Assembly (NCBI GenBank): GCA_016191555.1
Contig: JACPVX010000018.1
Location: forward strand, 1-64,000
Direction of reading: 5' to 3'
DNA: 64,000 nt
From: Bacteroidota bacterium
Lineage (GTDB): Bacteria > Bacteroidota > Bacteroidia > Cytophagales > Cyclobacteriaceae
Below, piece by piece: positions 37,538 to 47,079 of this stretch. A model generated the notes under the pieces. That model saw only the letters and a program-made list of their open reading frames with translations. It searched no databases and was not told the origin of the DNA. Position 1 is the first letter of the stretch. Each line of letters begins with the position of its first letter. The translations under genes and the position numbers were made by a program.

Positions 37538-37569
37538 ATTTATTCCTTACTATTACTGAAAAATTGGAA

Positions 37570-38163
37570 ATGGCTACCAAAGCAGACCGAACCAGACAAT
37601 ATATAGTCGAGCAGACAGCTTCTGTCTTTAATGTGAAAGGATTTACGGGAACCTCGCTCACCGATATGATGGAAGTTACTGGGTTAACGAAAGGGAGTAT
37701 TTATGGCAACTTTCGAAACAAAGATGAGGTGGCAGTGGCTGCCTTTGAGCATAATTTTCAACAAGTGTCGAATTACATCAGAGGCAAAATGGACGAGCGC
37801 CAATCAATAATAGAGAAGTTATTGGTCTATCCAGAAACCTATCGCAATTTTTCAAAGCTGTCTTTTTTGAGCAACGGCTGCCCGATAGCCAATACATCAA
37901 CAGAAGCGGATGATACGCATCCCCGATTAAAAGAAAAAGCCAATGAGGCGCTCACATACTGGAGAAATTCAGTAGAAAAACTGTTGAAAGCTGGCATCAA
38001 GAATGACGAGATAAAACCTGAAATCAATGCTTTAGAGTTTACATCCATTCTCACCGCTTTAATTCAAGGGGCGATGTTGCACGCGAAATCTTCGGGTAAA
38101 ATGAATTACCTGAACGCGTCTATGAATTATCTGGAGTCCATGATACGCGATTTGAAAAAATAA
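37570..38163 (+). CDS. TetR/AcrR-family repressor
   Basis: A 197-residue regulator. The ATG at 37570 gives MATKADRTRQYIVEQT, the standard TetR N-terminus; an earlier in-frame ATG at 37456 would add 38 residues across the operator. The DNA-binding HTH is at about 14-55 (VKGFTGTSLTDMMEVTGLTKGSIYGNF). The C-terminal domain holds the inducer pocket; ligand unknown. It is 9 bp upstream of the DinB gene and followed by fatty-acid-type genes. Confidence 0.9.
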   Translation: MATKADRTRQYIVEQTASVFNVKGFTGTSLTDMMEVTGLTKGSIYGNFRNKDEVAVAAFEHNFQQVSNYIRGKMDERQSIIEKLLVYPETYRNFSKLSFLSNGCPIANTSTEADDTHPRLKEKANEALTYWRNSVEKLLKAGIKNDEIKPEINALEFTSILTALIQGAMLHAKSSGKMNYLNASMNYLESMIRDLKK

Positions 38164-38172
38164 ACTAACACT

Positions 38173-38679
38173 ATGGAAATTACCACAATTGAAAGTTTTC
38201 TTGAATTCTATGAGCGTACCCGCGAAGGCACGTTGCGAATTTTAAAGGTCGTGCCGCCAGATAAAATGGATTGGGCATATCTTCCGGGTAAGTTTACCAT
38301 TGGCGATTTGATACGTCACATCGCAGCCATCGAACGGAATTTATTTGCCGAAGTAGTGCTGGGCAATAAAATGAATTATCTCGGCTGTGGCAAAGAGTTA
38401 GCGGATGGATATGAAAATGTCATACGTTACTTTAATGAGATGCATGCACAGTCGGTGGAGATATTTGGAAGATTGACCGAAGCGGATTTATCCAAAACAA
38501 TAATGACAGCCAGCGGCAAGCCCACCACACTTCGCAATTTTTTGCGTGCGCTGATCATTCATGAGTCACATCATCGCGGAGCGTTGTGCATTTACCTCAA
38601 TTTGTTGGGTGTACACACTCCACCTATTTATGGAGTTTCTTCTGAGGATATCATCCAATTAAGTAAGGCAAATGCATAA
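38173..38679 (+). CDS. DinB-superfamily protein
   Basis: A 168-residue four-helix-bundle protein of the DinB/YfiT superfamily. The metal-binding histidines are in the LIRHIAAIER helix and in HESHHRGAL near residue 135. Members include bacillithiol transferases and stress proteins; the substrate is unknown. Its stop lies beyond the thiolase start (8-bp overlap), so the two are probably translationally coupled. Confidence 0.85.
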   Translation: MEITTIESFLEFYERTREGTLRILKVVPPDKMDWAYLPGKFTIGDLIRHIAAIERNLFAEVVLGNKMNYLGCGKELADGYENVIRYFNEMHAQSVEIFGRLTEADLSKTIMTASGKPTTLRNFLRALIIHESHHRGALCIYLNLLGVHTPPIYGVSSEDIIQLSKANA

Positions 38680-39850
38680 CGAAGTATTTATTGTAGCAGC
38701 GAAACGAACTGCCATCGGAGGTTTCATGGGCAGCTTGTCCGGCTTTACAGCACCTCAATTAGGTGCCCTGGTTATTCGCGAGGCGTATCAATCAGTCGGG
38801 CTTTTGCCGGAACAAATCTCTTCTGTCTATTTGGGAAATGTGTTGTCAGCAAATGTAGGACAATCGCCTGCGCGACAAGCTTCCATATTGGCCGGAGTGC
38901 CGGACCAGGTGGATTGCACTACCGTAAACAAAGTGTGCGCTGCCGGTATGAAGGCAATGATCCTTGGCGCTCAGCAAATTGAGTTGGGTTTGGAAGAAAT
39001 AGTGATGACTGGAGGAATGGAAAGCATGAGCAACACACCTCATTATGCCATGCTTCGACAAGGAAAGAAATTTGGTGATGAGACTTTTGTAGATGGCTTA
39101 CTGAAAGATGGCTTGACGGATGCATACAACCAAATTCACATGGGCAATATTGCTGAGTTGAGTGTAGCGAAATTTGAAATTACCCGCGAAGACCAAGATG
39201 CATATGCGTTGACTTCCTATGCGCGAGCTAATGAAGCAACACGACTCGATAAGTTTAAAAATGAGATAGCACCAATTATATTAAAAACAAAGGGCGGTGA
39301 AAGTCACTTTCAGGAAGATGAAGACATTACCAAGATTATTCCCGAAAAGGTGGCTAATCTTAAACCGTCTTTTATTAGCAATGGCACCATTACTGCAGCG
39401 AATGCCAGCAACTTAAATGATGGAGCGGCAGCGCTCTTGTTGGCGTCTAAGGATGCACTTCAGCAATATCAGGTGAAGCCACTCGCTCGCGTCATCTCGT
39501 ATGCAGATGCTGCCGTCAATCCTAAAGAATATGCAGAAGCGCCTGCACACGCTATAACGCTAGCCCTTCGAAGGGCTGGACTTTCTTTACAAGACATGAA
39601 TTTTATTGAAATCAATGAAGCGTATGCGGCTGTCGTATTGGTCAATCAGAAGATACTTGGTTTTGATTTGGCTAAGACGAATGTGCATGGCGGGGCAGTC
39701 GCGATGGGGCATCCATTAGGTGCATCGGGTGCACGAATTATTTGCACACTGATTTCGGTTTTGAAACAAGAAAAAGGAAAGTATGGTCTGGCGGCCATTT
39801 GCAATGGAGGTGGTGGAGCCACTGCGGTGATCGTTGAAAATATCGGATAA
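38672..39850 (+). CDS. acetyl-CoA C-acetyltransferase (thiolase)
   Basis: A 392-residue thiolase catalysing reversible thiolytic cleavage or Claisen condensation of acyl-CoAs. The nucleophile Cys is in NKVCAAGMKA (about residue 90). NEAYAAV carries the active-site Asn-Glu, GHPLGASGAR the His, and ICNGGGGAT the second Cys. Start chosen at ATG 38672 although it overlaps DinB by 8 bp; the family's N-terminus begins here. Biosynthetic versus degradative role is open. Confidence 0.93.
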   Translation: MHNEVFIVAAKRTAIGGFMGSLSGFTAPQLGALVIREAYQSVGLLPEQISSVYLGNVLSANVGQSPARQASILAGVPDQVDCTTVNKVCAAGMKAMILGAQQIELGLEEIVMTGGMESMSNTPHYAMLRQGKKFGDETFVDGLLKDGLTDAYNQIHMGNIAELSVAKFEITREDQDAYALTSYARANEATRLDKFKNEIAPIILKTKGGESHFQEDEDITKIIPEKVANLKPSFISNGTITAANASNLNDGAAALLLASKDALQQYQVKPLARVISYADAAVNPKEYAEAPAHAITLALRRAGLSLQDMNFIEINEAYAAVVLVNQKILGFDLAKTNVHGGAVAMGHPLGASGARIICTLISVLKQEKGKYGLAAICNGGGGATAVIVENIG

Positions 39851-39873
39851 GTACGAAATCAATTTAACAAGCG

Positions 39874-40815
39874 ATGGAAAAGACTATTTACATCATCGGT
39901 GCGGGGGCCATAGGAAAGACATTGGCAGTGATTTTGAAATTGAAAGGCCGAAATGTGCTTCTAGTCCGTGGAAGCGTTGATCATGGAATTACTTCGCACG
40001 AAAAAATTAAAGTCGAGCTTCCCAATCAATTGGCATTAGAAGCAACCATCGAAGTGACATCCTTAAGTCAATTACAGTTGTTTGATGGAATTGTGGTGCT
40101 GACGACTAAATCGTTTGGTAATGAAGACTTGGCGAAAGCACTTTATCCAAAAATAGGTAAGTCGCCACTGGTGGTGATGCAAAATGGATTAGAGGTAGAG
40201 CAACCATTTTTGCAACACGGCTTTCTCGAAATTTATCGCTGTGTGCTTTTCGCGACCAGTCAATCGATATCCGAAAGTGTGATCCGTTATAAGCCGGTAG
40301 CTGTTTCGCAGATTGGTATCATAAAAGGAAATAACAGTCACTTACAAGAAATAGTAGCGCATCTTGAAAATGATCATTTCAAATTTGCAGACTCTTCAAA
40401 TATTCAATCAATCATTTGGAAAAAAGTAATTGCGAACAGTGTGTTTAATTCGGTTTGCCCGCTGTTGGAAATTGATAATGGATTATTTCACCGAAATGAT
40501 AAAGCTAAAGAAATAGCTACCCGAATTGTTAAAGAGTGTGTTTCTATTGCGAATGAGGTAGGTGTAACGCTCGAAGTCTCTGAGGTGATGAATAGTTTAT
40601 TAATGATCAGTAAAAACTCGGATGGTCAATTGATCTCAACGCTGCAAGACATAAATATGAAACGCAGAACGGAAATTGAAACGCTCAATTTTTCGATTGT
40701 CAACATTGCCCGTCAATTGAACAAAGAGAGTTGGGTAACTGAAGCAAAATTGTTGGGCGAATTGACGAAACTGAAATCAGACTTAACGTTAACTGAAAAA
40801 CCAGCAAAACCTTAA
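39874..40815 (+). CDS. ketopantoate reductase-family NADPH oxidoreductase
   Basis: A 313-residue enzyme of the 2-dehydropantoate 2-reductase family. It opens with the Rossmann loop IIGAGAIGKTLA (about 6-17), contains KKVIANSVFNSVCPL (family Lys/Asn), and KRRTEIETLN near the C-terminus (usually the Glu-rich substrate site). Many genomes have paralogs that are not the pantothenate enzyme, so panE is not asserted. 24 bp after the thiolase gene. Confidence 0.82.
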   Translation: MEKTIYIIGAGAIGKTLAVILKLKGRNVLLVRGSVDHGITSHEKIKVELPNQLALEATIEVTSLSQLQLFDGIVVLTTKSFGNEDLAKALYPKIGKSPLVVMQNGLEVEQPFLQHGFLEIYRCVLFATSQSISESVIRYKPVAVSQIGIIKGNNSHLQEIVAHLENDHFKFADSSNIQSIIWKKVIANSVFNSVCPLLEIDNGLFHRNDKAKEIATRIVKECVSIANEVGVTLEVSEVMNSLLMISKNSDGQLISTLQDINMKRRTEIETLNFSIVNIARQLNKESWVTEAKLLGELTKLKSDLTLTEKPAKP

Positions 40816-40840
40816 ATTTGAGTATACGTTTAGGATTGAA

Positions 40841-41650
40841 ATGACCTACCATCAATATGCTCCTCCGGATTTACTAAAACCCTATGTTCGGTATTTTTGG
40901 AGTTTTGATTCATATCAATCCAATGAGAAACTTCTCCAAATTAAAAGTTTTGCTGATCGCTTTCCCCGATTTATTTTTCAGAATATAGAGCGGTTTGAGA
41001 CTATTCGTAAGCCAGATGGTGAAAAGATGCCAGCTTGCTATTTAAGCGGAATCGATACGAAGAGTACTGTTGCCTTGATGACTGGAACCTTTTCTCATTT
41101 TGGAATCAGTTTTCATTCGCATGCACTTCCTGTTTTCTTTGGCGTAGAAGCACAAGAGTTGGTGAATACCACGCCAGATATTAGTCAGTTTTGTCATTCA
41201 GATATCGATAGCAAGCTTGCACTTGCAAATTCTCATCACGAACGTGTGATCATTTCCTGTAAATATTTGACAGAGAAAATGGCAACACGTAACAGAATCG
41301 ATACGCTCGTGAATCAGATCATCCATACACAACAGTTCGATGAATCAGCAAACGTATGGAGTGTAGCTCGTAACAATAAGATTTCAGAGCGAAGCCTTGA
41401 ACGAAGATTCAAAATTACAATTGGTATATCGCCAAAGAAATTACAACGAATAGCCCGATTTGAGAAGGCCTTACAATTGCTCGAACAAGCAAAATATTCG
41501 CAGTTGGTAGAAATCGCCTATGGTTTAGATTACACCGATCAGTCTCATTTCATCAATGACTTCCGTCAATTTTCAGATATGACTCCGTATGATTTTGTAA
41601 ATAAAAAATGCTTGGGGTCGGACAGCTCTTCATTTATTTGCCCTGCCTAA
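40841..41650 (+). CDS. AraC-family transcriptional regulator
   Basis: A 269-residue regulator with an N-terminal sensing domain of the DUF6597 kind (YFWSFDSY..., about 1-150) and a C-terminal AraC double HTH (about 160-255: NNKISERSLERRFKITIGISPK and GLDYTDQSHFINDFRQFS). It lies 25 bp after the preceding gene, same strand. The effector is unknown; DoxX downstream may be a target. Confidence 0.85.
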   Translation: MTYHQYAPPDLLKPYVRYFWSFDSYQSNEKLLQIKSFADRFPRFIFQNIERFETIRKPDGEKMPACYLSGIDTKSTVALMTGTFSHFGISFHSHALPVFFGVEAQELVNTTPDISQFCHSDIDSKLALANSHHERVIISCKYLTEKMATRNRIDTLVNQIIHTQQFDESANVWSVARNNKISERSLERRFKITIGISPKKLQRIARFEKALQLLEQAKYSQLVEIAYGLDYTDQSHFINDFRQFSDMTPYDFVNKKCLGSDSSSFICPA

Positions 41651-41749
41651 CTTGGCTGTCGGATTTTTACAATTTTGAGTAATTGCAAGTAACTACTTTT
41701 AAAGTATGATTGGATTACTCTTATTTCTTCATATTAAATTTTGAAAACA

Positions 41750-42136
41750 ATGAATTTTAATAGTACTTTTTTACTTCGCATAGCGGTCGCTATTATTTTA
41801 TTGGTGCATAGCGTGCCGGGTATGTTCAATGGTGGTATCAACGCATTTGGAAATCTTTATCTTGATGCTGTCGGATTTGCACCATTCGGTTTGTATTTAG
41901 CATGGCTGATAAAATTATCTCATGTAGCGGCAGCTGTCTGCCTAATTTTTGAGCGGTTTTTAAAATGGGCAGTAGGCATTACCATTGCCGTACTCGTGGC
42001 TGGCATTGTCATGATTCATGGACGTGAAGGCTGGTTTGTAGTAGGCGGAGGCAGAAATGGAATGGAATTTAACTTTCTATTGATCGTTGCCTTATTGACT
42101 ATCCTATTTCCGAAAGGCTGGGTAAAGAACGATTAG
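41750..42136 (+). CDS. DoxX-family membrane protein
   Basis: A 128-residue inner-membrane protein with about four transmembrane helices, DoxX type. I chose the ATG at 41750 (MNFNSTFLLRIAV); a TTG three codons earlier is less likely. DoxX-like proteins are linked to redox homeostasis but rarely have a known reaction. Confidence 0.8.
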   Translation: MNFNSTFLLRIAVAIILLVHSVPGMFNGGINAFGNLYLDAVGFAPFGLYLAWLIKLSHVAAAVCLIFERFLKWAVGITIAVLVAGIVMIHGREGWFVVGGGRNGMEFNFLLIVALLTILFPKGWVKND

Positions 42137-42186
42137 AACGTTCCAACCATTGAAGGCGAGGGCGTGTCGAACGAAAAAAAAGTAGC

Positions 42187-42603
42187 ATGAAAACCACGCC
42201 ATTTTCCTCTTTAAGTTTTTCGAAGAAGCTAGCATTTGTGCTAACTGTGTTCGTGATGGGTTTCACTTCTTGCAGAGATTCTAAAGAAGTTGAACTGTCT
42301 GGTAAATGTGTTAAAGTAAAGTTAGTATCCGTTTTATGCGGACAAGCCGTTTTGCACATCGAAGATCAGGCCGCTTACTCTCTCGGAGAAACTTGGAATA
42401 ATCAAGCCAATGTTTTTTTTGCGGTCTTTGATTGCTCTGTCAATGAACAAGCGATCGCCAATACGACTTTTTATGTAGAGCTTCAAACGAATCCATTCCA
42501 GAATGATACTTGCTATCGGTGTATGGCGGCTATAGACTACACAGGAGAAAAGAAATATTATGTACGTGTCTCAACCAAATGCGGAGGAGGTTCAACCGAG
42601 TAA
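42187..42603 (+). CDS. small lipoprotein of unknown function
   Basis: A 138-residue lipoprotein: signal peptide with lipobox GFTSC at about residue 29, then a short beta-rich domain with several cysteines (CVKVK, LCGQ, FDCSV, CYRCMA, TKCGGG), probably disulfide-bonded. No family recognised. The last 12 bases overlap the 3' end of the convergent sugar reductase gene. Confidence 0.75.
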   Translation: MKTTPFSSLSFSKKLAFVLTVFVMGFTSCRDSKEVELSGKCVKVKLVSVLCGQAVLHIEDQAAYSLGETWNNQANVFFAVFDCSVNEQAIANTTFYVELQTNPFQNDTCYRCMAAIDYTGEKKYYVRVSTKCGGGSTE

Positions 42604-43482
42604 TTGCTGAACAATCTTCAGGCCTTCTGTAAAACTTCGTGGTTGATAACCCAAGTCATTTTTCGCTTTCGCGATGATGAATCCTGTTTTTGGAGGGCGC
42701 GCAGCGGGTTGTTTGAATTGACTGGAATCTGTTTTTTTGATAAGCGATGCATCGAGCTTGAAAAACTCCGCAGTCGCCAAAGCAATATCATACGGAGTCA
42801 TCATCGTTTCTCCGGAAATATTATAAATGCCTTTCGCTTTCTTCGTAGCTGCCAGATAACAACCCATTGCTAAATCTTCGGCAAGTGTAGGCGTCCGCCA
42901 CTGATCATTCACCACCTGAATGGTTTTTCCTTCTTCGAGGCTTTTCTTTACCCACAGTACAATGTTCGACCGACTCATGTCTTTCGTAACTCCAAATACT
43001 AATACAGTACGCAGTATCGCCCAATCAATCTTACTTTTTTGAATAACCTCTTCTGCCGCCAGTTTACTTTTGCCATAGTACGAAAGTGGATTTGGTTTTT
43101 CAGTTTCGTCAAGCGGACCGTGCGTGCCATCGAATATAAAATCGGTGGACAGATGAATCAGTCGAACGGAAAACTTTTCACAAGCCTTCACCAGATTTTC
43201 TACCGCCTGCACATTGTTGAGCCAACATTTTTCTTGTTCCGTTTCGCACTGATCTACCTGAGTCATTGCAGCCGTGTGAATAATCACATCGGGTTTACTT
43301 TGTGCGAATACCCTTTCGATGGATACCGTATCGGTTACATCCAAAGAATGAAATTCACCTTTGGGTAAGTCGATAACCAATGATGATTTCGCGGTAGCAA
43401 TTAAATAATCATTGCCGGATGAAATCAGTTCAACCAGTTTTTGACCAAGTAGTCCGTTCGATCCGGTAACGAGAATTCTCAT
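42592..43482 (-). CDS. dTDP-4-dehydrorhamnose reductase-like SDR
   Basis: A 296-residue sugar nucleotide-binding extended SDR of the RmlD family: Rossmann motif GSNGLLGQKLVEL at about 7-19, LSTDFIFDG, and catalytic YYGKSK (Tyr-xxx-Lys). RmlD reduces dTDP-4-dehydrorhamnose; many such single genes reduce other sugars, so rmlD is not asserted. It overlaps the cyclophilin gene by 4 bp (ATGA), showing coupled translation. Confidence 0.82.
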   Translation of the reverse strand: MRILVTGSNGLLGQKLVELISSGNDYLIATAKSSLVIDLPKGEFHSLDVTDTVSIERVFAQSKPDVIIHTAAMTQVDQCETEQEKCWLNNVQAVENLVKACEKFSVRLIHLSTDFIFDGTHGPLDETEKPNPLSYYGKSKLAAEEVIQKSKIDWAILRTVLVFGVTKDMSRSNIVLWVKKSLEEGKTIQVVNDQWRTPTLAEDLAMGCYLAATKKAKGIYNISGETMMTPYDIALATAEFFKLDASLIKKTDSSQFKQPAARPPKTGFIIAKAKNDLGYQPRSFTEGLKIVQQLLG

Positions 43483-44363
43483 TTTTTTACTTCCGGATAC
43501 ACGTATCCGTAAAGTTTGGTGATTTTCTTTTTGGATAATTCTTCTACGGTTACGAACATGCGAATGTCCTCTACAGGTCTGTCGCCTCCATCTTTTTGTA
43601 CCGCAGCGATTTTATCAATCACCTCCAGACCTTTGATCACTTTGCCAAACACAGTGTACTCACCATCTAAGTGTGGTGCACCCCCATTTGTGGTATAAGC
43701 CTTTATCTTTTCGGCAGATACATCTCTCATGATCTTGGTATTGGTTTCTTTTTCGATACGAGGCACGATGGCGAAAAGTTTTTTCTTGTAGGCTTCCATG
43801 TCGCCTGTCATGTATACTTGATTAAGAGAATCGATCATTGGCTTGTTTGCCGGGTTTTGCATGAATTGACGAAAAGCCATGCCCAATTTCATCTGATCAA
43901 TTTTTAACTCTTCCATGTTCGACTCTGGAATGATCGTGCCTTGCACGATATAGAACTGGCTGCCGCTGGAAGCCTTGGTAGGATTTTGTCCATCGCCCAA
44001 ACGTGCAGCCGACAGCGCTCCTTTTTCGTGGAAAAATTTAGGATTGAATTCGGCATCTACCGTGTAACCGGGTCCGCCCATTCCCAATGCTTCCCCTGGT
44101 TTTGCTTTTTTAGAATTCGGATCACCGCCCTGAATCATGAAGCCAGCAATTACGCGGTGAAACAAAATGCTATCGAAATAATGTTCTTTGGCAAGCTTCA
44201 CAAAATTGGCTTTATGCTTGGGCGTTTCGTCATAGAGAATAGCCACCATGTCGCCATAGCTTGTTTTGATAGTAACTACATAATCGGATTTGGAGGACTT
44301 TTGTGCGCAGCTAGATATTAACGTAAAAAAGCTAAGCGCAAGAATGGTGATGAGTCGGTTCAT
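43479..44363 (-). CDS. cyclophilin-type peptidyl-prolyl isomerase lipoprotein
   Basis: A 294-residue exported cyclophilin that helps fold envelope proteins. ATG 44363 begins a lipoprotein signal (MNRLITILALSFFTLISSC); an upstream ATG at 44393 adds 10 residues. FHRVIAGFMIQGGDPN and SQFYIVQGT carry the cyclophilin core. An about 70-residue helical insert splits the domain before GEYTVFGKVIKG, as is usual in Bacteroidota. Second gene from the 3' end of a leftward run. Confidence 0.9.
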   Translation of the reverse strand: MNRLITILALSFFTLISSCAQKSSKSDYVVTIKTSYGDMVAILYDETPKHKANFVKLAKEHYFDSILFHRVIAGFMIQGGDPNSKKAKPGEALGMGGPGYTVDAEFNPKFFHEKGALSAARLGDGQNPTKASSGSQFYIVQGTIIPESNMEELKIDQMKLGMAFRQFMQNPANKPMIDSLNQVYMTGDMEAYKKKLFAIVPRIEKETNTKIMRDVSAEKIKAYTTNGGAPHLDGEYTVFGKVIKGLEVIDKIAAVQKDGGDRPVEDIRMFVTVEELSKKKITKLYGYVYPEVKK

Positions 44364-44409
44364 AGTTGTACAATCGAAAAATTTAACGGGCAAAAATAAG
44401 AATTTTAAT

Positions 44410-45531
44410 TTAGGGATTAAGTACTTGTCCCAATTGCAGCGATAAGTCGAGGAAAATCATCTTCGGGCTTCCATTGCGTTCTAAATGATAAGCGGCATCC
44501 GAAATTAACTCATTTATTTTTTCGGCTTTAGTGACGGTCACTACTTTGCTGAAGTCCTGCACAAATTTGACTTCACTTCCTTTTACTCTACTGATGGCGG
44601 AGGCTCCGGAAAACTGAAGAGCCGTTTCGCGAATCATTCCCAAACTATAGGCAAGAAAATTTCGCTGATCCAGTTTGTCCAATTCATGAAATTCTTCGGT
44701 CATGGCTACCATTTTACCATAATCTCTTTTGAAGCACGTGCGCATCCAGCCCGAAAATTTTTCCTGATATTGATCTTGTTCGGAGTCGATCAGCTTGATG
44801 GCGGTGTTCAAACTTCCATCCGCCAGCGATAAGATTTCGGTAAGCCTTGATTCGCTCAATCCTTTTTGTTGCAGGTGTAGTTGAATATCTTCATCCGAAA
44901 GTAAAGGCACTTGCACTATTTGCGTACGCGATAGAATCGTAGGCAACAATCGCTCAATGGCGTTTGTCACGAGAATAAAAAAAGTATTGGCAGGTGGTTC
45001 TTCCAGAATTTTCAAAATCCCGTTGGCTGCGGATGGGTGCATCAATTCCGGTTGCCAAATGATCATTACTTTAAACGGACTTTCAAATGGTTTTAATGAA
45101 AGCGTTTTGATAATCTCTCGGCTTTCTTCGCGCGAGATCAGCGCTTGCTTGTCTTCGCCACCATAAAAACTAATCCAGTCGTTCAGGTCGCCATAGGGTT
45201 GCTCCAGCAGAAAGCTTCTCCAGTTTTTGAGAATATCGGCCTTGAAGCGGTCTTCATCTTTGTCGCCTTTTACATTGCCGAGTGGAAAAACAAAACTGGA
45301 GTCAGGGTGAATGTACTTAGCACTTTTGCTACAAGCAGCGCAGGTGCCACAAGAATCTTTATCACCTTTGTTTTGACAATGTAAATAATTGGCATACGCC
45401 AATGCCAGCGGCAGATTCAACGAACCGGGTTTGCCAGCGAAAAGTTGAGCGTGCGCAATGTGATTGCCCTTCACCGCTTCAATCAACTTCGATTTTATTT
45501 CCGTCAGTCCGGGTAAATTGGTAAAATTCAT
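44410..45531 (-). CDS. holB: DNA polymerase III delta' subunit
   Basis: A 373-residue clamp-loader delta' subunit. ATG 45531 gives MNFTNLPGLTEIK; an in-frame ATG at 45582 adds 17 residues inside the GlmU-like gene. A zinc-binding cysteine cluster (HCQNKGDKDSCGTCAAC) lies near 60. The P-loop is degenerate (GKPGSLNLPLAL), as expected for delta' which does not hydrolyse ATP. ILEEPPANTFFILVT and SRTQIV (SRC-like) follow. 32 bp after the upstream gene. Confidence 0.88.
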   Translation of the reverse strand: MNFTNLPGLTEIKSKLIEAVKGNHIAHAQLFAGKPGSLNLPLALAYANYLHCQNKGDKDSCGTCAACSKSAKYIHPDSSFVFPLGNVKGDKDEDRFKADILKNWRSFLLEQPYGDLNDWISFYGGEDKQALISREESREIIKTLSLKPFESPFKVMIIWQPELMHPSAANGILKILEEPPANTFFILVTNAIERLLPTILSRTQIVQVPLLSDEDIQLHLQQKGLSESRLTEILSLADGSLNTAIKLIDSEQDQYQEKFSGWMRTCFKRDYGKMVAMTEEFHELDKLDQRNFLAYSLGMIRETALQFSGASAISRVKGSEVKFVQDFSKVVTVTKAEKINELISDAAYHLERNGSPKMIFLDLSLQLGQVLNP

Positions 45532-45563
45532 AACTGTCCTTAGTCGTAAACGTGGTGTGATCC

Positions 45564-46757
45564 TTACTTCGTTTTTTCCCACACTCGTTCGCGGGCACTC
45601 ATCTCAAAAAGTGTTTTATAAATTTCTCTATCTACTTCTGTCAATGCAAGGCCTCTGCGTTCCATGGCTTTCGCTGCGGTGGCCATTGCTTTTTCAAATT
45701 GATACGTGCTGAAACCGGAGGCTCCGCCCCAGGCAAATGAAGGAATGTAGTTGCGCGGAAACCCATCCCCAAAAATATTGGAGCTCACGCCCGTCACCGT
45801 TCCGGTGTTGAACATGGTGTTGATACCACACTTCGTATGATCGGCCATCATCAGTCCGCAAAACATTAGTCCGGTGCTTACAAATCCCCCCTTGGCATAG
45901 TTCCAAAGCTTAACGTCCTCGTAGTTGTTCTTCAAATTCGAAGTGTTGCTATCGGCACCGAAGTTGCACCATTCGCCCACCACCGAGCATCCGAGAAAAC
46001 CATCATGCGCTTTATTGCTGTAGCCGAAGAAGACCGTAGTACTCACTTCGCCACCCACTTTGCAACCAGGACCGATGGATACATCACCGCGCATTTTGGC
46101 GGCCATGTTGATCACTGAATTTTCACCCAACGCAAACGGACCACGAATCACTGTACCCTCTTGCACTTCGGCATTTTTGCCAATGTAAATCGGGCCAGTA
46201 GAAGCATTTAAAACCGAAGCATACACTTTGGCTCCTGCTTCAATGAAAATATTTTCTTCCGCGTAAGCGCGTGTGTAAGGATCTTGAATGCCAATCGAGC
46301 GACTAGTTTTGGTAAGGAGTTGAAAGTCACTTCGTATCTGTGCGCCATTGTATTGAAAAATTTTCCACACCTGATCGATGATGGTGACGGGTGCAGTATA
46401 ATTAGTGACCTTTCCAGTGATTACTTCGGGTACTTCATCATCGGGTGTGCGCACGGCCAAAATCATGGAATCTTTTACGATTGCATCGCCCGGGTTCAGT
46501 TGATGAATGGCGGCTACTAATTCAGCATCCGGACAAACTGCACCGTTGACCCACAGATTGTCGGTGGTGATGGTGACGGGAAATTTTTTAGTCAGATACA
46601 CTTCCGTGGAAGAGGAGGGTGCTACCTTAAGGTACTTTTCCCACTTTTCGGCAATGGTAAAAATACCACAGCGGATTTGTGCCACTGGTCGTGTGAACGT
46701 AAACGGCAACAGGTTTTGACGAATTGTGGGGTTATCGAAAAGTATGAGATTCAACAC
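45564..46757 (-). CDS. GlmU-family protein with left-handed beta-helix
   Basis: A 397-residue protein of the Bacteroidota GlmU-family type: an N-terminal nucleotidyltransferase-like domain (LILFDNPTIRQNLLPFTFTRPVAQIRCG) and a C-terminal left-handed beta-helix with hexapeptide repeats (about 175-330: GKNAEVQEGTVIRGPF...). The N-terminal catalytic Lys/Arg/Gly loop of canonical GlmU is not clearly present, so UDP-GlcNAc synthesis is not asserted. First gene of the leftward run. Confidence 0.82.
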   Translation of the reverse strand: MLNLILFDNPTIRQNLLPFTFTRPVAQIRCGIFTIAEKWEKYLKVAPSSSTEVYLTKKFPVTITTDNLWVNGAVCPDAELVAAIHQLNPGDAIVKDSMILAVRTPDDEVPEVITGKVTNYTAPVTIIDQVWKIFQYNGAQIRSDFQLLTKTSRSIGIQDPYTRAYAEENIFIEAGAKVYASVLNASTGPIYIGKNAEVQEGTVIRGPFALGENSVINMAAKMRGDVSIGPGCKVGGEVSTTVFFGYSNKAHDGFLGCSVVGEWCNFGADSNTSNLKNNYEDVKLWNYAKGGFVSTGLMFCGLMMADHTKCGINTMFNTGTVTGVSSNIFGDGFPRNYIPSFAWGGASGFSTYQFEKAMATAAKAMERRGLALTEVDREIYKTLFEMSARERVWEKTK

Positions 46758-46773
46758 GGGGCGTTTATAAAAT

Positions 46774-47079
46774 TTACAAATTTAGTTTTTTAGGATCCTG
46801 TCGGGCATCAAATACCCTGTTTACAAAAACACGATTGCCTTCTTCTCTGAAAATAATTAGATGGTTTTCTAAAATTAATTTTTGATAGTTGATTTGAGGA
46901 GCGATTTGGCTAATGTATCGGGTGCCTCCGGAAATTTTATTTGATAGAGCATCGGTCTTAGTTACGATTTGCTTAATCAACTGGAAGGCCTTCTCTTCTC
47001 CCATCACCAAACTATTGAAATTATAAATTTGCTGAAGGTCTTCTTTAGCCCGAATAGTCCAAATTATTTCTTTCTCCAA
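46774..47079 (-). CDS. RelE/ParE-family toxin
   Basis: A 101-residue toxin of the RelE/ParE type: IIWTIRAKEDLQQIYNF at the start and a strongly basic NRVFVNRVFDARQDP end. Such proteins cleave mRNA at the ribosome or poison gyrase; which is unclear here. It overlaps its antitoxin gene by 16 bp, the typical coupled arrangement. Confidence 0.85.
   Translation of the reverse strand: MEKEIIWTIRAKEDLQQIYNFNSLVMGEEKAFQLIKQIVTKTDALSNKISGGTRYISQIAPQINYQKLILENHLIIFREEGNRVFVNRVFDARQDPKKLNL

Noticed and set aside
44410-45531. Degenerate P-loop in the HolB-like protein as a sign of a broken gene
   Set aside because: Delta' subunits normally lack a functional ATP site, so the degenerate loop is expected.
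47064-47079. Overlapping toxin and antitoxin frames as a frameshift
   Set aside because: A 16-bp overlap of antitoxin end and toxin start is the usual coupled layout for such pairs.
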